From positions 1 through 64,000 of the forward strand of contig JAPSLP010000010.1 in assembly GCA_031180665.1 (NCBI GenBank): DNA of 64,000 bases, given 5' to 3'. The notes under the pieces were generated by a model, which ran no database searches, had not been told where the DNA came from, and saw only the letters and a list, made by a program, of their open reading frames with translations. The translations under genes were made by a program, and so were the position numbers. Shown in pieces: positions 58,112-64,000 of this stretch (positions are counted from its first letter, which is position 1; the number at the start of each line of letters is the position of its first letter). The DNA is from Cupriavidus sp. (GTDB lineage Bacteria; Pseudomonadota; Gammaproteobacteria; Burkholderiales; Burkholderiaceae).

Positions 58112-59326
58112 ATGCTGCTTTCCTGCTCCCGTCTCGCCGCGCTGGCGCTGACCGCGTTCACCGCCGTCCCGGCATTGGCCGGGGCCACCGCACCGATTCC
58201 GCTCGAACGCTGGCGCAGCTATGCCGGCGTCAGCTGGGAGCCGTCCCGGCAGGGCGCGGACCCGGCGCCGTTCGCCGGTTCGGTCAACGCGCCGATTGCC
58301 GGCATTCATTTCGATGCGCGGGGCCGCGCCTTCGTCAGTACGCCGCGGCTGGTGTCCGCCGATGCGCCGGCGACCCTGAGCCTTCTCGACACGAGCGCGC
58401 AGAGCGGACCCGCGCGGCTGTCGGCTTTTCCCTCGGTTGACGGCAATGCGGTCAATGCCGACCCGCAAACGCATCTGCGCAACGTGCTGGGCTTTCATAT
58501 CGACCGCCGCAACGGCTGGCTGTGGGCCCTCGACATGGGCTTCGTCGCGGGCCAGGCCGAGGCGCCGGCCGGCGCGCAGAAGGTGATGGTCTACGACCTA
58601 CGCACCGGACGCACGGTGCGCCGCATCGCGCTCGATGGCGTGGCGGACCGCAAGGGCAGCTTCCTGAACGATATCGTCGTCGACGAGCGACGCCGGATCG
58701 CCTATATCTCCGACAGCGGCCTGCGCAGCGCGCCGGACAATCAGGCGGGGCTGATCGTGGTCGACTTTGCCGCGGGCAAGGCGCGGCGCGTGCTGGACCG
58801 CCACGCGAGCCTGTTGCCGGAGCCGGGCGCCAAGGTGGTTTCGCATGGCGCCGAGGTGTGGCCGGGCAACCCGTTGAAGCTCGGCATCAACGGCATCGCG
58901 CTGTCGCCCGATGCCGGCACGCTGTACTGGGCCGTCACCTCGGGCACGCACGCCTATGCCATACCGACGCGGCTGCTGCGCGACAAGGGTGCCAGCGCGC
59001 AGGCGTTGTCAGCCGCGGTGCGCGATCTGGGCGACGTCGGCGGCAATACCGACGGCATCGTCACCGACGCGAGCGGGAACCTGTACATGACGGACGTGAC
59101 GCGCAACGGCATCGTCAGGTACGAACCGGCCACCGGCGCGATGTCGCTGCTCGCCGCCGACGAGGGCGTGCGCTGGCCCGATACGCCCGCGCTGCTGCCC
59201 AACGGCGATCTGGTCTTTACCGCGAGCCATCTGAACGGGCATTTCGCGGGGGCGGTCAAGGCTGGAGAGGAGCGCTATGAACTGTGGCGCCTGCCACTGC
59301 ATCGGTCTGGCGGCAAGCGCGACTGA
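58112..59326 (+). CDS. Exported major-royal-jelly-protein-like / SMP-30-like beta-propeller
   Basis: A 404-residue protein. The signal peptide SRLAALALTAFTAVPALAGA is followed by propeller blades: AGIHFDARGRAFVSTPR, HLRNVLGFHIDRRNGWLWALDMG, FLNDIVVDERRRIAYISDSG, LGINGIALSPDAGTLYWAVTSG and GNTDGIVTDASGNLYMTDVTRNGI. These match the MRJP/yellow family and lactonase-type propellers, with the conserved N and D at the calcium site (NGIALSPD, NDIVVD). It is possibly a periplasmic lactone hydrolase. The function is not proven for bacterial members. A hairpin and an 11-bp repeat precede it. Confidence 0.82.
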   Translation: MLLSCSRLAALALTAFTAVPALAGATAPIPLERWRSYAGVSWEPSRQGADPAPFAGSVNAPIAGIHFDARGRAFVSTPRLVSADAPATLSLLDTSAQSGPARLSAFPSVDGNAVNADPQTHLRNVLGFHIDRRNGWLWALDMGFVAGQAEAPAGAQKVMVYDLRTGRTVRRIALDGVADRKGSFLNDIVVDERRRIAYISDSGLRSAPDNQAGLIVVDFAAGKARRVLDRHASLLPEPGAKVVSHGAEVWPGNPLKLGINGIALSPDAGTLYWAVTSGTHAYAIPTRLLRDKGASAQALSAAVRDLGDVGGNTDGIVTDASGNLYMTDVTRNGIVRYEPATGAMSLLAADEGVRWPDTPALLPNGDLVFTASHLNGHFAGAVKAGEERYELWRLPLHRSGGKRD

Positions 59327-59427
59327 GCCGGAAGACGGCCGAATCGACGCGATGGGGGTTGGCAAGCGCGCCACGGACGGCGGATGATAGGCGCGATCCC
59401 CGTCAACCGACCCCTGGAGTGAAAACG

Positions 59428-60036
59428 ATGAGACTGATCGGCATGCTCGATTCCCCCTATGTCCGCCGCGCGGCGATCGCGATGCGCCTGCTGGGGGTGA
59501 CCTTTCACCATGAACCGGTCTCGGTGTTCCGCACCTTCGAACAGTTCCGTGCCATCAATCCGGTGGTCAAGGCGCCGTCGCTGGTGTGCGACAACGGCGT
59601 GGTGCTGATGGACTCGACACTGATCATCGACTACGCCGAGGCGCTGGCCGGACGCAGCCTGATGCCGGCCGAAGTGGCGGCGCGCCAGCGCGATCTGCGC
59701 GTGATCGGCCTGGCGCTGGCGGCGTGCGAGAAGGCGGTGCAGAACGTCTACGAGCACCAGCTGCGGCCGGCGGAGAAGCGGCACCAGCCGTGGGTGGAGC
59801 GCGTCGACGGCCAGCGCAGCAGCGCCTTCGCCTTGCTCGAGGAAGAGGTCGCGCGCCTGCCGGTGCCGGTGCAGCAGAGCGCGCTGTCGCAGGCGCAATT
59901 GACCACCGCGGTGGTGTGGACCTTCACGCAGGCCATGCTGCCGGGCGCGGTCGATCCGGCTGCGCATCCGGCTATCGCGTCGCTGACGGCAGCGGCGGAG
60001 CGCTTTCCGGCGTTCGAGGCGTATCCGCACGCTTGA
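59428..60036 (+). CDS. Glutathione S-transferase family protein
   Basis: A 202-residue protein. The N-terminal thioredoxin-like domain starts MRLIGMLDSPYVRRAAIAMRLLG, with SPYVRR at the active-site helix. FRAINPVVKAPSLVCDNG and LMDSTLIIDYAEAL give the cis-Pro and the E/D-S-x-x-I glutathione-binding motif (here DST). The C-terminal helical domain is complete. GGAG lies 11 nt before the ATG. It is monocistronic and followed by gene remnants. Substrate unknown. Confidence 0.9.
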   Translation: MRLIGMLDSPYVRRAAIAMRLLGVTFHHEPVSVFRTFEQFRAINPVVKAPSLVCDNGVVLMDSTLIIDYAEALAGRSLMPAEVAARQRDLRVIGLALAACEKAVQNVYEHQLRPAEKRHQPWVERVDGQRSSAFALLEEEVARLPVPVQQSALSQAQLTTAVVWTFTQAMLPGAVDPAAHPAIASLTAAAERFPAFEAYPHA

Positions 60037-60069
60037 TCGAGGCGAGGCGCCCGCCAAGAATCCCTGGCC

Positions 60070-60252
60070 GTGCGATGCCCCGTCGCACAACTGCAGCGGA
60101 TTCGGGTTGGCATCCACCTCGCCCCAGCCTTCGCAGCCATCGCTGTCGATCGGGCGGATCAGCACCGCGGGGCGGTCGCGCATGATGCCGAACGACGTCT
60201 GCACCGGCGCATTGGCAGGCGCGCGCAGGACGAAGGCGTCGAGCCGCTCCAC
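60070..60252 (-). pseudogene. N-terminal remnant of a mandelate racemase/muconate lactonising enzyme
   Basis: On the minus strand the frame reads VERLDAFVLRAPANAPVQTSFG, then MRDRPAVLIRPIDSDGCEGWGEV, the first beta-alpha cap segment of enolase-superfamily MR/MLE enzymes. It then passes into unrelated sequence (DANPNPLQLCDG) and no barrel follows. About 50 of some 370 residues remain and no start codon is at the right place. It is a dead fragment lying back-to-back with the LacI remnant. Confidence 0.65.
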
Positions 60253-60271
60253 CTGTGACGGTGGCGGCTGC

Positions 60272-60574
60272 GACAATATGGCGATCACCGCCATCCTGTG
60301 CGCGCAGGCACATGGCCTGGGCATTCCGCGCGAGCTGGCGGTGGCGGGCTTCGGCGATACGCCGCTGGCGGCGGTGACCACGCCTTCGCTGACTACGCCT
60401 TCGCTGACCACGCCTTCGCTGACCACGATGCGCCCCAACCCCTATGCAATCGGCAGCCGCGCCCTGGAGATCGTCGTGGCGTCCCTGCATGCCGGTGCCG
60501 CGTCGGCCGGCCCGCAGGTGCACGAGATCGCCTGCGAACTCGTGGTCAGGGAAAGCAGCCGCGTGGCACGCTAG
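60272..60574 (+). pseudogene. C-terminal remnant of a LacI-family regulator
   Basis: The frame reads DNMAITAILCAQAHGLGIPRELAVAGFGDTPLAA, then PSLTT, MRPNPYAIGSRALEIVVASL and ends ELVVRESS, the last third of the LacI effector domain. The DNA-binding domain and the first two thirds are gone. The PSLTT motif is present three times through a 15-bp tandem repeat, which would disrupt the fold. Its stop codon TAG shares CTAG with the stop of the convergent RidA gene. Confidence 0.75.
60380..60424 (+). repeat. 15-bp tandem repeat, three units, in the LacI remnant
   Basis: Units start at 60380, 60395 and 60410 with the consensus ACGCCTTCGCTGACY. They triplicate the conserved TPSLT codons of the LacI fragment. 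The unit length is a multiple of three, so the frame stays open. Confidence 0.92.
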
Positions 60575-61059
60575 CGCGACTCAGTGCCGGCGCCGTGCCG
60601 CGGTGCAAAGGCCGTGGCCTTGACTTCCACCAGGCCCCCATCGGGATTCAGGTCCGCGACGCCCAGTTCCACCGCGGCCGGATACGGCGCGGCAAAGAAC
60701 TCGTCTCGCACACGGCCGATTGCCGCCAGCTGGCCGGCCTTGTCCAGGGCAAGGCGTTCGCTGTTGAAGACATGGAACATCTGGAGCTCGACGACATCGT
60801 CCAGCTGCGCGTCGCAGGCGAGCAGCAGGCGCTCGATCTGCTGGAAGACCGCGCGCAATTCGTCGCAGAACGCCGCCTCGTCCATCGGTTCGGCGCGCCT
60901 GTTGCAGGCGACCACGCCGGAGAGATAAACGAAATCGCCGACACGGCGGGCAGGGGCATAGTGAAACTGCGCGACATCGTCCTCCAGTTCGGCCGGGATG
61001 GCCACCATGCCGGTGGAGGTCGGAACTTGGCGAATGTCGGTGTTGACCGGATGGCTCAT
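60571..61059 (-). CDS. RidA-family (YjgF/Rid) protein
   Basis: A 162-residue protein. HYAPARRVGDFVYLSGVVACNRRAEP opens the fold, FCDELRAVFQQIERLLLACDAQLDDVVELQMFHV forms the main helix and strand, and DLNPDGGLVEVKATAFAP the last strand. The typical RidA catalytic Arg (in R-x-C/x-V near the C-terminus) is replaced here by a V-E-V-K-A context, so it may belong to another Rid subfamily without deaminase activity. It is a probable downstream member of the amidase/Bug unit, but a 220-nt gap with operator-like sites separates it from the Bug gene. Confidence 0.82.
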   Translation of the reverse strand: MSHPVNTDIRQVPTSTGMVAIPAELEDDVAQFHYAPARRVGDFVYLSGVVACNRRAEPMDEAAFCDELRAVFQQIERLLLACDAQLDDVVELQMFHVFNSERLALDKAGQLAAIGRVRDEFFAAPYPAAVELGVADLNPDGGLVEVKATAFAPRHGAGTESR

Positions 61060-61080
61060 CGGTATTCTTGGTGGTATAAA

Positions 61081-61215
61081 TTTATCGATCGGTACAGAAA
61101 TTGGCAAAAAACAACGGGTACGTGAGACCCGTTGCATCTTTGCTCGAGAGGGAGCGGCGCTCAAGCGGTTGGGCGCGTGCCGATCAGCATAATTTGTTTT
61201 GTACCGATCAGTCAA
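61081..61215. promoter_or_regulatory. Two TetR-type operator-like sites in the ridA upstream region
   Basis: 61081-61096 (TTTATCGATCGGTACA) and 61200-61215 (TGTACCGATCAGTCAA) match the same 16-bp palindrome TGTACCGATCGGTACA at 14 and 13 positions. Their best halves, GATCGGTACA and TGTACCGATC, face each other. They lie 22 and 141 nt upstream of the ridA start. A TetR-family protein is the best guess, but none is in the window. Confidence 0.5.
61113..61133. promoter_or_regulatory. Hairpin AACGGGT-N7-ACCCGTT between the two operator-like sites
   Basis: A perfect 7-bp stem with a 7-nt loop (ACGTGAG), preceded by an A-run (61105-61110). Read on the minus strand the stem is followed by T-rich TTGTTTTTTGCC, so it would work as an intrinsic terminator or attenuator in the leader before ridA. 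Confidence 0.5.
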
Positions 61216-61279
61216 ATAATGACGGGGCGCCGTTGCCGGTTCCCACGGCTGGGCGCGTAGGGCACGCAGCGGCGCTGGC

Positions 61280-62263
61280 TTACTCCGCCCGGATATTCGC
61301 CCGCGCCGCGACGGCTCGCATCTCCGGCAACTCCATCTCGACCCTGGCCTTGACCGCGGCGGCATTGCCATAGGCCGGCGTCAGCGCCAGTTCGACCAGT
61401 CGCGCGCGCGTGGCCGGGGCCTTGACGACGTCCGCCAGCGCCTTCTCCAGCTTCTGCTGGACCGGCGCCGGCAGCCCCGCCGGTGCGATCAGCGCGAACC
61501 ACGTGCCCATCTGGAAGCCCGGATAACCGCTTTCGGCCACCGTCGGCACCTGCGGCAATGCCGGCAGCCGCTGCGGCGAGAGCACCGCCAGCGGTCGGAT
61601 CCTGCCGGCCTTGATCAGCGGCAGGCCGGCTACCACGGTGTCGACCGCGACCTGTACCTGGCCGCCGGCCAGCGCGGTCAGGTTCGGCGCGCTGCCGTTG
61701 AAGGGCACATGCACCATGCGGATGCCGGCAGCCGCCTTCAGCATCTCGCCGCCGAAATGCACCGAAGAACCGGTGCCGAACGAGCCGTAGGAGAACTTGT
61801 CCGGATCGGCCTTGGCCTGCGTGACCAGATCCTTCAGCGAATGCAGCGACGTGTCGGGATTGGCCACCAGCACCAGGCTCATATCGGCGACCAGGCCCAG
61901 TGGCGTGAAGCTCTTGATCGGGTCATAGGCCAGGTTGGGCCGGATCGCCGGGTTCAACGTCAGCGTGGTGCTGGCTGCAAGCAGCAAGGTATAGCCATCG
62001 GGTGCGGCCTTGGCGACCTGCGTGGCGCCGATCACCGTGCCGGCTCCGGGCCTGTTCTCCACCACCACGGTTTGACCGAGCTTTTCGCCCAGGCCCACGG
62101 CCAACAGACGGCCCAGCACGTCGGTTGCGCCACCCGCGGCAAAGGGCACCACCAGACGGATCGGACGTTCCGGATACGGCTGCGCCGCGGCCGGCGCCGT
62201 GGCCAGTGCGGCGATCAAGCCGGTGCATGCAAGGAAGAAACGCTTCGGGGGCATTGCGGTCAT
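61280..62263 (-). CDS. Bug/TctC-family periplasmic solute-binding protein (5th copy)
   Basis: A 327-residue receptor. The signal peptide (FFLACTGLIAALATAPAAA) is followed by YPERPIRLVVPFAAGGATD, VVVENRPGAGTVIG, APDGYT, HVPFNGSAP and QVPTVAESGYPG. AGGAG upstream supports ATG 62263. An internal ATG three codons on is less likely. It follows the amidase gene (101-nt gap) on the same strand, so it may bind the acid or amide that the amidase handles. No TctA/TctB genes are linked. Confidence 0.92.
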   Translation of the reverse strand: MTAMPPKRFFLACTGLIAALATAPAAAQPYPERPIRLVVPFAAGGATDVLGRLLAVGLGEKLGQTVVVENRPGAGTVIGATQVAKAAPDGYTLLLAASTTLTLNPAIRPNLAYDPIKSFTPLGLVADMSLVLVANPDTSLHSLKDLVTQAKADPDKFSYGSFGTGSSVHFGGEMLKAAAGIRMVHVPFNGSAPNLTALAGGQVQVAVDTVVAGLPLIKAGRIRPLAVLSPQRLPALPQVPTVAESGYPGFQMGTWFALIAPAGLPAPVQQKLEKALADVVKAPATRARLVELALTPAYGNAAAVKARVEMELPEMRAVAARANIRAE

Positions 62264-62328
62264 CAAGGGCACTCCTGCCAGCAGTGGTGAAGTTCGAAAT
62301 CGGGCGACGGGCGGCGTTGTCGCGGTCG

Positions 62329-62367
62329 GTGATGGCGCTGCGTGATGGCGCTCCGTGATGGCGCTCA
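62329..62367 (+). repeat. 13-bp tandem repeat, three units, at the amidase stop codon
   Basis: Units start at 62329, 62342 and 62355 with the consensus GTGATGGCGCTSC. The last unit contains the amidase stop (TCA on the plus strand, 62365-62367). The unit length is not a multiple of three, so expansion into the gene would shift the end. Confidence 0.85.
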
Positions 62368-63846
62368 GCCGAGCCAGGGACTGCGGACCCGCGAGAATCC
62401 GCCCGCCTGGTCGTAGGCGTGGCCAAGTTGCAGCACGGCGGCATCGGTCTGCGCGGGGCCGATGATCTGAATGCCGGCGGGCAGGCCCTGCGGACCGAAG
62501 CCGGCTGGCGCCGCCAGCGCCGGCAGGCCTGCCATCGTCGCCGGCACCACGGTCTGCATCCAGCGGTGATACGTGTCCATGTCGCGGCCGTCGATGGCGT
62601 GCGGCCAGTCCCACTCGGCGTCGAACGGGAACACCTGCGCAGCCGGCAGCACCAGGTAGTCGTGCCGCTCGAACAGCTGGAGCAGCGCCTGATACCAGGC
62701 GCTGCGCACGCACATCGCTTCGTACACGCGCGTGCTCGGCAGCGCCATGCCGCGCTCGATCTCCCATGCAGCCTCGGGCTTGAGCATGGCGCGCTTGGCA
62801 GGGTCGTGCCACAGCGCGGCATTGGCGCCGGCCACCGAGAAGCTGCGCAGATCGATCCAGGCGTGCCACAGCTTCTCCAGATCGAATGCGGGCAGCGCGG
62901 GCTCGACGGTGCAGCCCACCGCGCGGAAATGGTCCAGCGCGCGGGCGCAGGTATCGAGCAGGCCGGGATCGGTCGGCAGTTGGCCGCCCAGATCGCCCAG
63001 CCAGCCGATGCGTACGCCGCTCCAGTCGCGCTCGGGCGGCAGCGCAAAACCGCCCGGCGGCTCGCAGCGACGCGTCAGTGGCAGCCGCGGATCGAAGCCC
63101 GCCTGCACCGACAGCAGCATCGCCAGGTCCGGCACGTTACGGGCCATCGGACCGGCCACGCTGAATTGCTGGAAGAACACCTCGTCGGTCGGACCGTGCG
63201 GCACCAGCCCGAACGACGTGCGCAGCCCATACACGTGGTTGAACGCCGCCGGCGTGCGCAGCGATCCCATCATGTCCGAGCCGTCGGCCACCGGCAGCAT
63301 GCGCAGCGCAACGGCCACCGCCGCGCCGCCGCTGCTGCCGCCGGCCGAACGGGCCGGGTCGAAGGCGTTGCGCGTGGTGCCATAGACCGGGTTGTAGGTA
63401 TGGCCGCCCAGGCCGAATTCGGGCGAATTGGTGCGCCCGACAAACAGCGCGCCGGCCTTGCGCATGCGCTCGAAGATCGCGGCATCGGTCTGCGTGACCT
63501 GTCCGGCGAAGATCGGCGAGCCCTTGGTGGTCACCATGCCCGCCGCCGGGCTGATGTCCTTCGGCGCCTGCGGGAAGCCGTGCAAGGCGCCACGGCTTTG
63601 TCCCCGGGCCAGTTCGGCATCGCGCTCGGCCGCCTGTGCGCGCAACGGATCGCGCTCGAGCGGTGCGACGATGGCGTTGACGCGAGGATTGTGGCGGTCG
63701 ATCTGGTCGAAGAAGGCGTCGAGCACCTCGACGCACGAGACCTCGCGCGCATGGATGGCGCGGGACAGGGCGACGGCATCGAGTTCGACGATCGGGCTGG
63801 TGGGCTGGCCGGAAGGGGGCCTGGAAGGGGTCTGGTCGGGCGCCAT
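62365..63846 (-). CDS. Amidase (amidase-signature family)
   Basis: A 493-residue serine hydrolase. The Ser-cisSer-Lys triad is visible: K in PQAPKDI, the cis-Ser in GGSSGGAA and the nucleophile region GSDMMGSLRTPAAF, where the usual GSDTGGSIR has MM for TG. AGIQIIGP lies near the C-terminus. It hydrolyses an amide to acid and ammonia. AAGGAGA about 11 nt upstream favours ATG 63846. An ATG at 63882 would add 12 residues and place the ribosome-binding site inside the gene. It is first in a unit with a Bug receptor. Confidence 0.9.
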   Translation of the reverse strand: MAPDQTPSRPPSGQPTSPIVELDAVALSRAIHAREVSCVEVLDAFFDQIDRHNPRVNAIVAPLERDPLRAQAAERDAELARGQSRGALHGFPQAPKDISPAAGMVTTKGSPIFAGQVTQTDAAIFERMRKAGALFVGRTNSPEFGLGGHTYNPVYGTTRNAFDPARSAGGSSGGAAVAVALRMLPVADGSDMMGSLRTPAAFNHVYGLRTSFGLVPHGPTDEVFFQQFSVAGPMARNVPDLAMLLSVQAGFDPRLPLTRRCEPPGGFALPPERDWSGVRIGWLGDLGGQLPTDPGLLDTCARALDHFRAVGCTVEPALPAFDLEKLWHAWIDLRSFSVAGANAALWHDPAKRAMLKPEAAWEIERGMALPSTRVYEAMCVRSAWYQALLQLFERHDYLVLPAAQVFPFDAEWDWPHAIDGRDMDTYHRWMQTVVPATMAGLPALAAPAGFGPQGLPAGIQIIGPAQTDAAVLQLGHAYDQAGGFSRVRSPWLG

Positions 63847-63929
63847 GGTCGGGGTGTCTCCTTCGTTGATGCGGAAAAGCATACGGGCGGGGCAGGGTTT
63901 CGCACAATCGACGATTATTTCAAATATCC

Positions 63930-63944
63930 TTGCGTAAAACGCAA
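63930..63944. promoter_or_regulatory. Palindrome TTGCGTAAAACGCAA in the divergent region
   Basis: Perfect 6-bp arms (TTGCGT/ACGCAA) around AAA, 84 nt upstream of the amidase start and 36 nt before the next plus-strand gene. It is a likely operator of the divergent regulator by its position and symmetry. Confidence 0.55.
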
Positions 63945-63979
63945 ACCAGAATGCGCCTTCGCGCCAGGGAGCCGGACCG

Positions 63980-64000
63980 ATGCTGTCGCACCGCCTGCAG
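63980..64000 (+). CDS. Start of a plus-strand gene, probably a regulator (cut by window edge)
   Basis: ATG at 63980 with AGGGA 10 nt before. Only seven codons (MLSHRLQ) are visible. The divergent position next to an amidase/Bug unit, and a palindrome between them, suggest a LysR- or IclR-type regulator. The family cannot be read from this length. Confidence 0.4.

Overview
The window is about 64 kb of high-GC DNA with tightly packed genes and many ATGA start/stop overlaps. It looks like a betaproteobacterial chromosome, most likely order Burkholderiales (Alcaligenaceae- or Burkholderiaceae-like). The reasons are five Bug/TctC-type periplasmic solute receptors scattered among small catabolic operons with LysR or IclR regulators, the style of the acyl-CoA genes, and paired-hairpin intergenic repeats. 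The genus cannot be fixed from the sequence. I saw no rRNA, tRNA, CRISPR array, insertion sequence or prophage.

Layout. 1-9.2 kb: the tail of a LysR regulator, a Bug receptor, an SOS-boxed helicase fused to a RecB-like nuclease, a frame-broken antitoxin, and an operon (Bug, acyl-CoA synthetase, citrate-synthase-like lyase, SDR) divergent from an IclR regulator. 9.2-13.7 kb: a probable sugar-acid operon (DHDPS-family lyase, Bug, ketoglutarate-semialdehyde-type dehydrogenase) with a divergent LysR. 13.7-15.7 kb: a hipBA-type pair behind four evenly spaced palindromes. 15.7-23.5 kb: flavodoxin, LysR, enoyl-CoA hydratase and Bug on the minus strand, then a CoA-transferase/MaoC/two acyl-CoA dehydrogenase operon on the plus strand.

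23.5-37.7 kb is a phosphorus-scavenging island. It holds C-P lyase genes phnGHIJKLM (minus), phnF-DUF1045-phnN (plus) and phnCDE (minus), then a small lipoprotein and a Tat-exported phospholipase C. Good Pho-box candidates precede phnC and the lipoprotein/phospholipase pair, and PhnF-type operators sit around phnF. Together they would release phosphate from phospholipids and import, cleave and recycle alkylphosphonates through ribosyl phosphate to PRPP. phnP is absent, and DUF1045 is a candidate for its step.

40.8-51.3 kb is a translationally coupled Wzx/Wzy-type polysaccharide (O-antigen or capsule) operon. It has a flippase, three glycosyltransferases, a putative polymerase with a 15-copy 9-bp repeat, and a dehydratase/reductase/2-epimerase set predicted to make UDP-N-acetyl-L-quinovosamine or a close isomer. 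51.5-55.2 kb is a poorly described module (DUF2182, DUF899, a TPR plus double winged-helix regulator, a beta-propeller). 55.4-64 kb carries a class II aldolase, LysR/SDR, a royal-jelly-like propeller protein, a GST, remnants of two genes, RidA, Bug and an amidase. A recurrent oddity is a set of seven short tandem arrays (9-15 bp units) inside genes or leaders.
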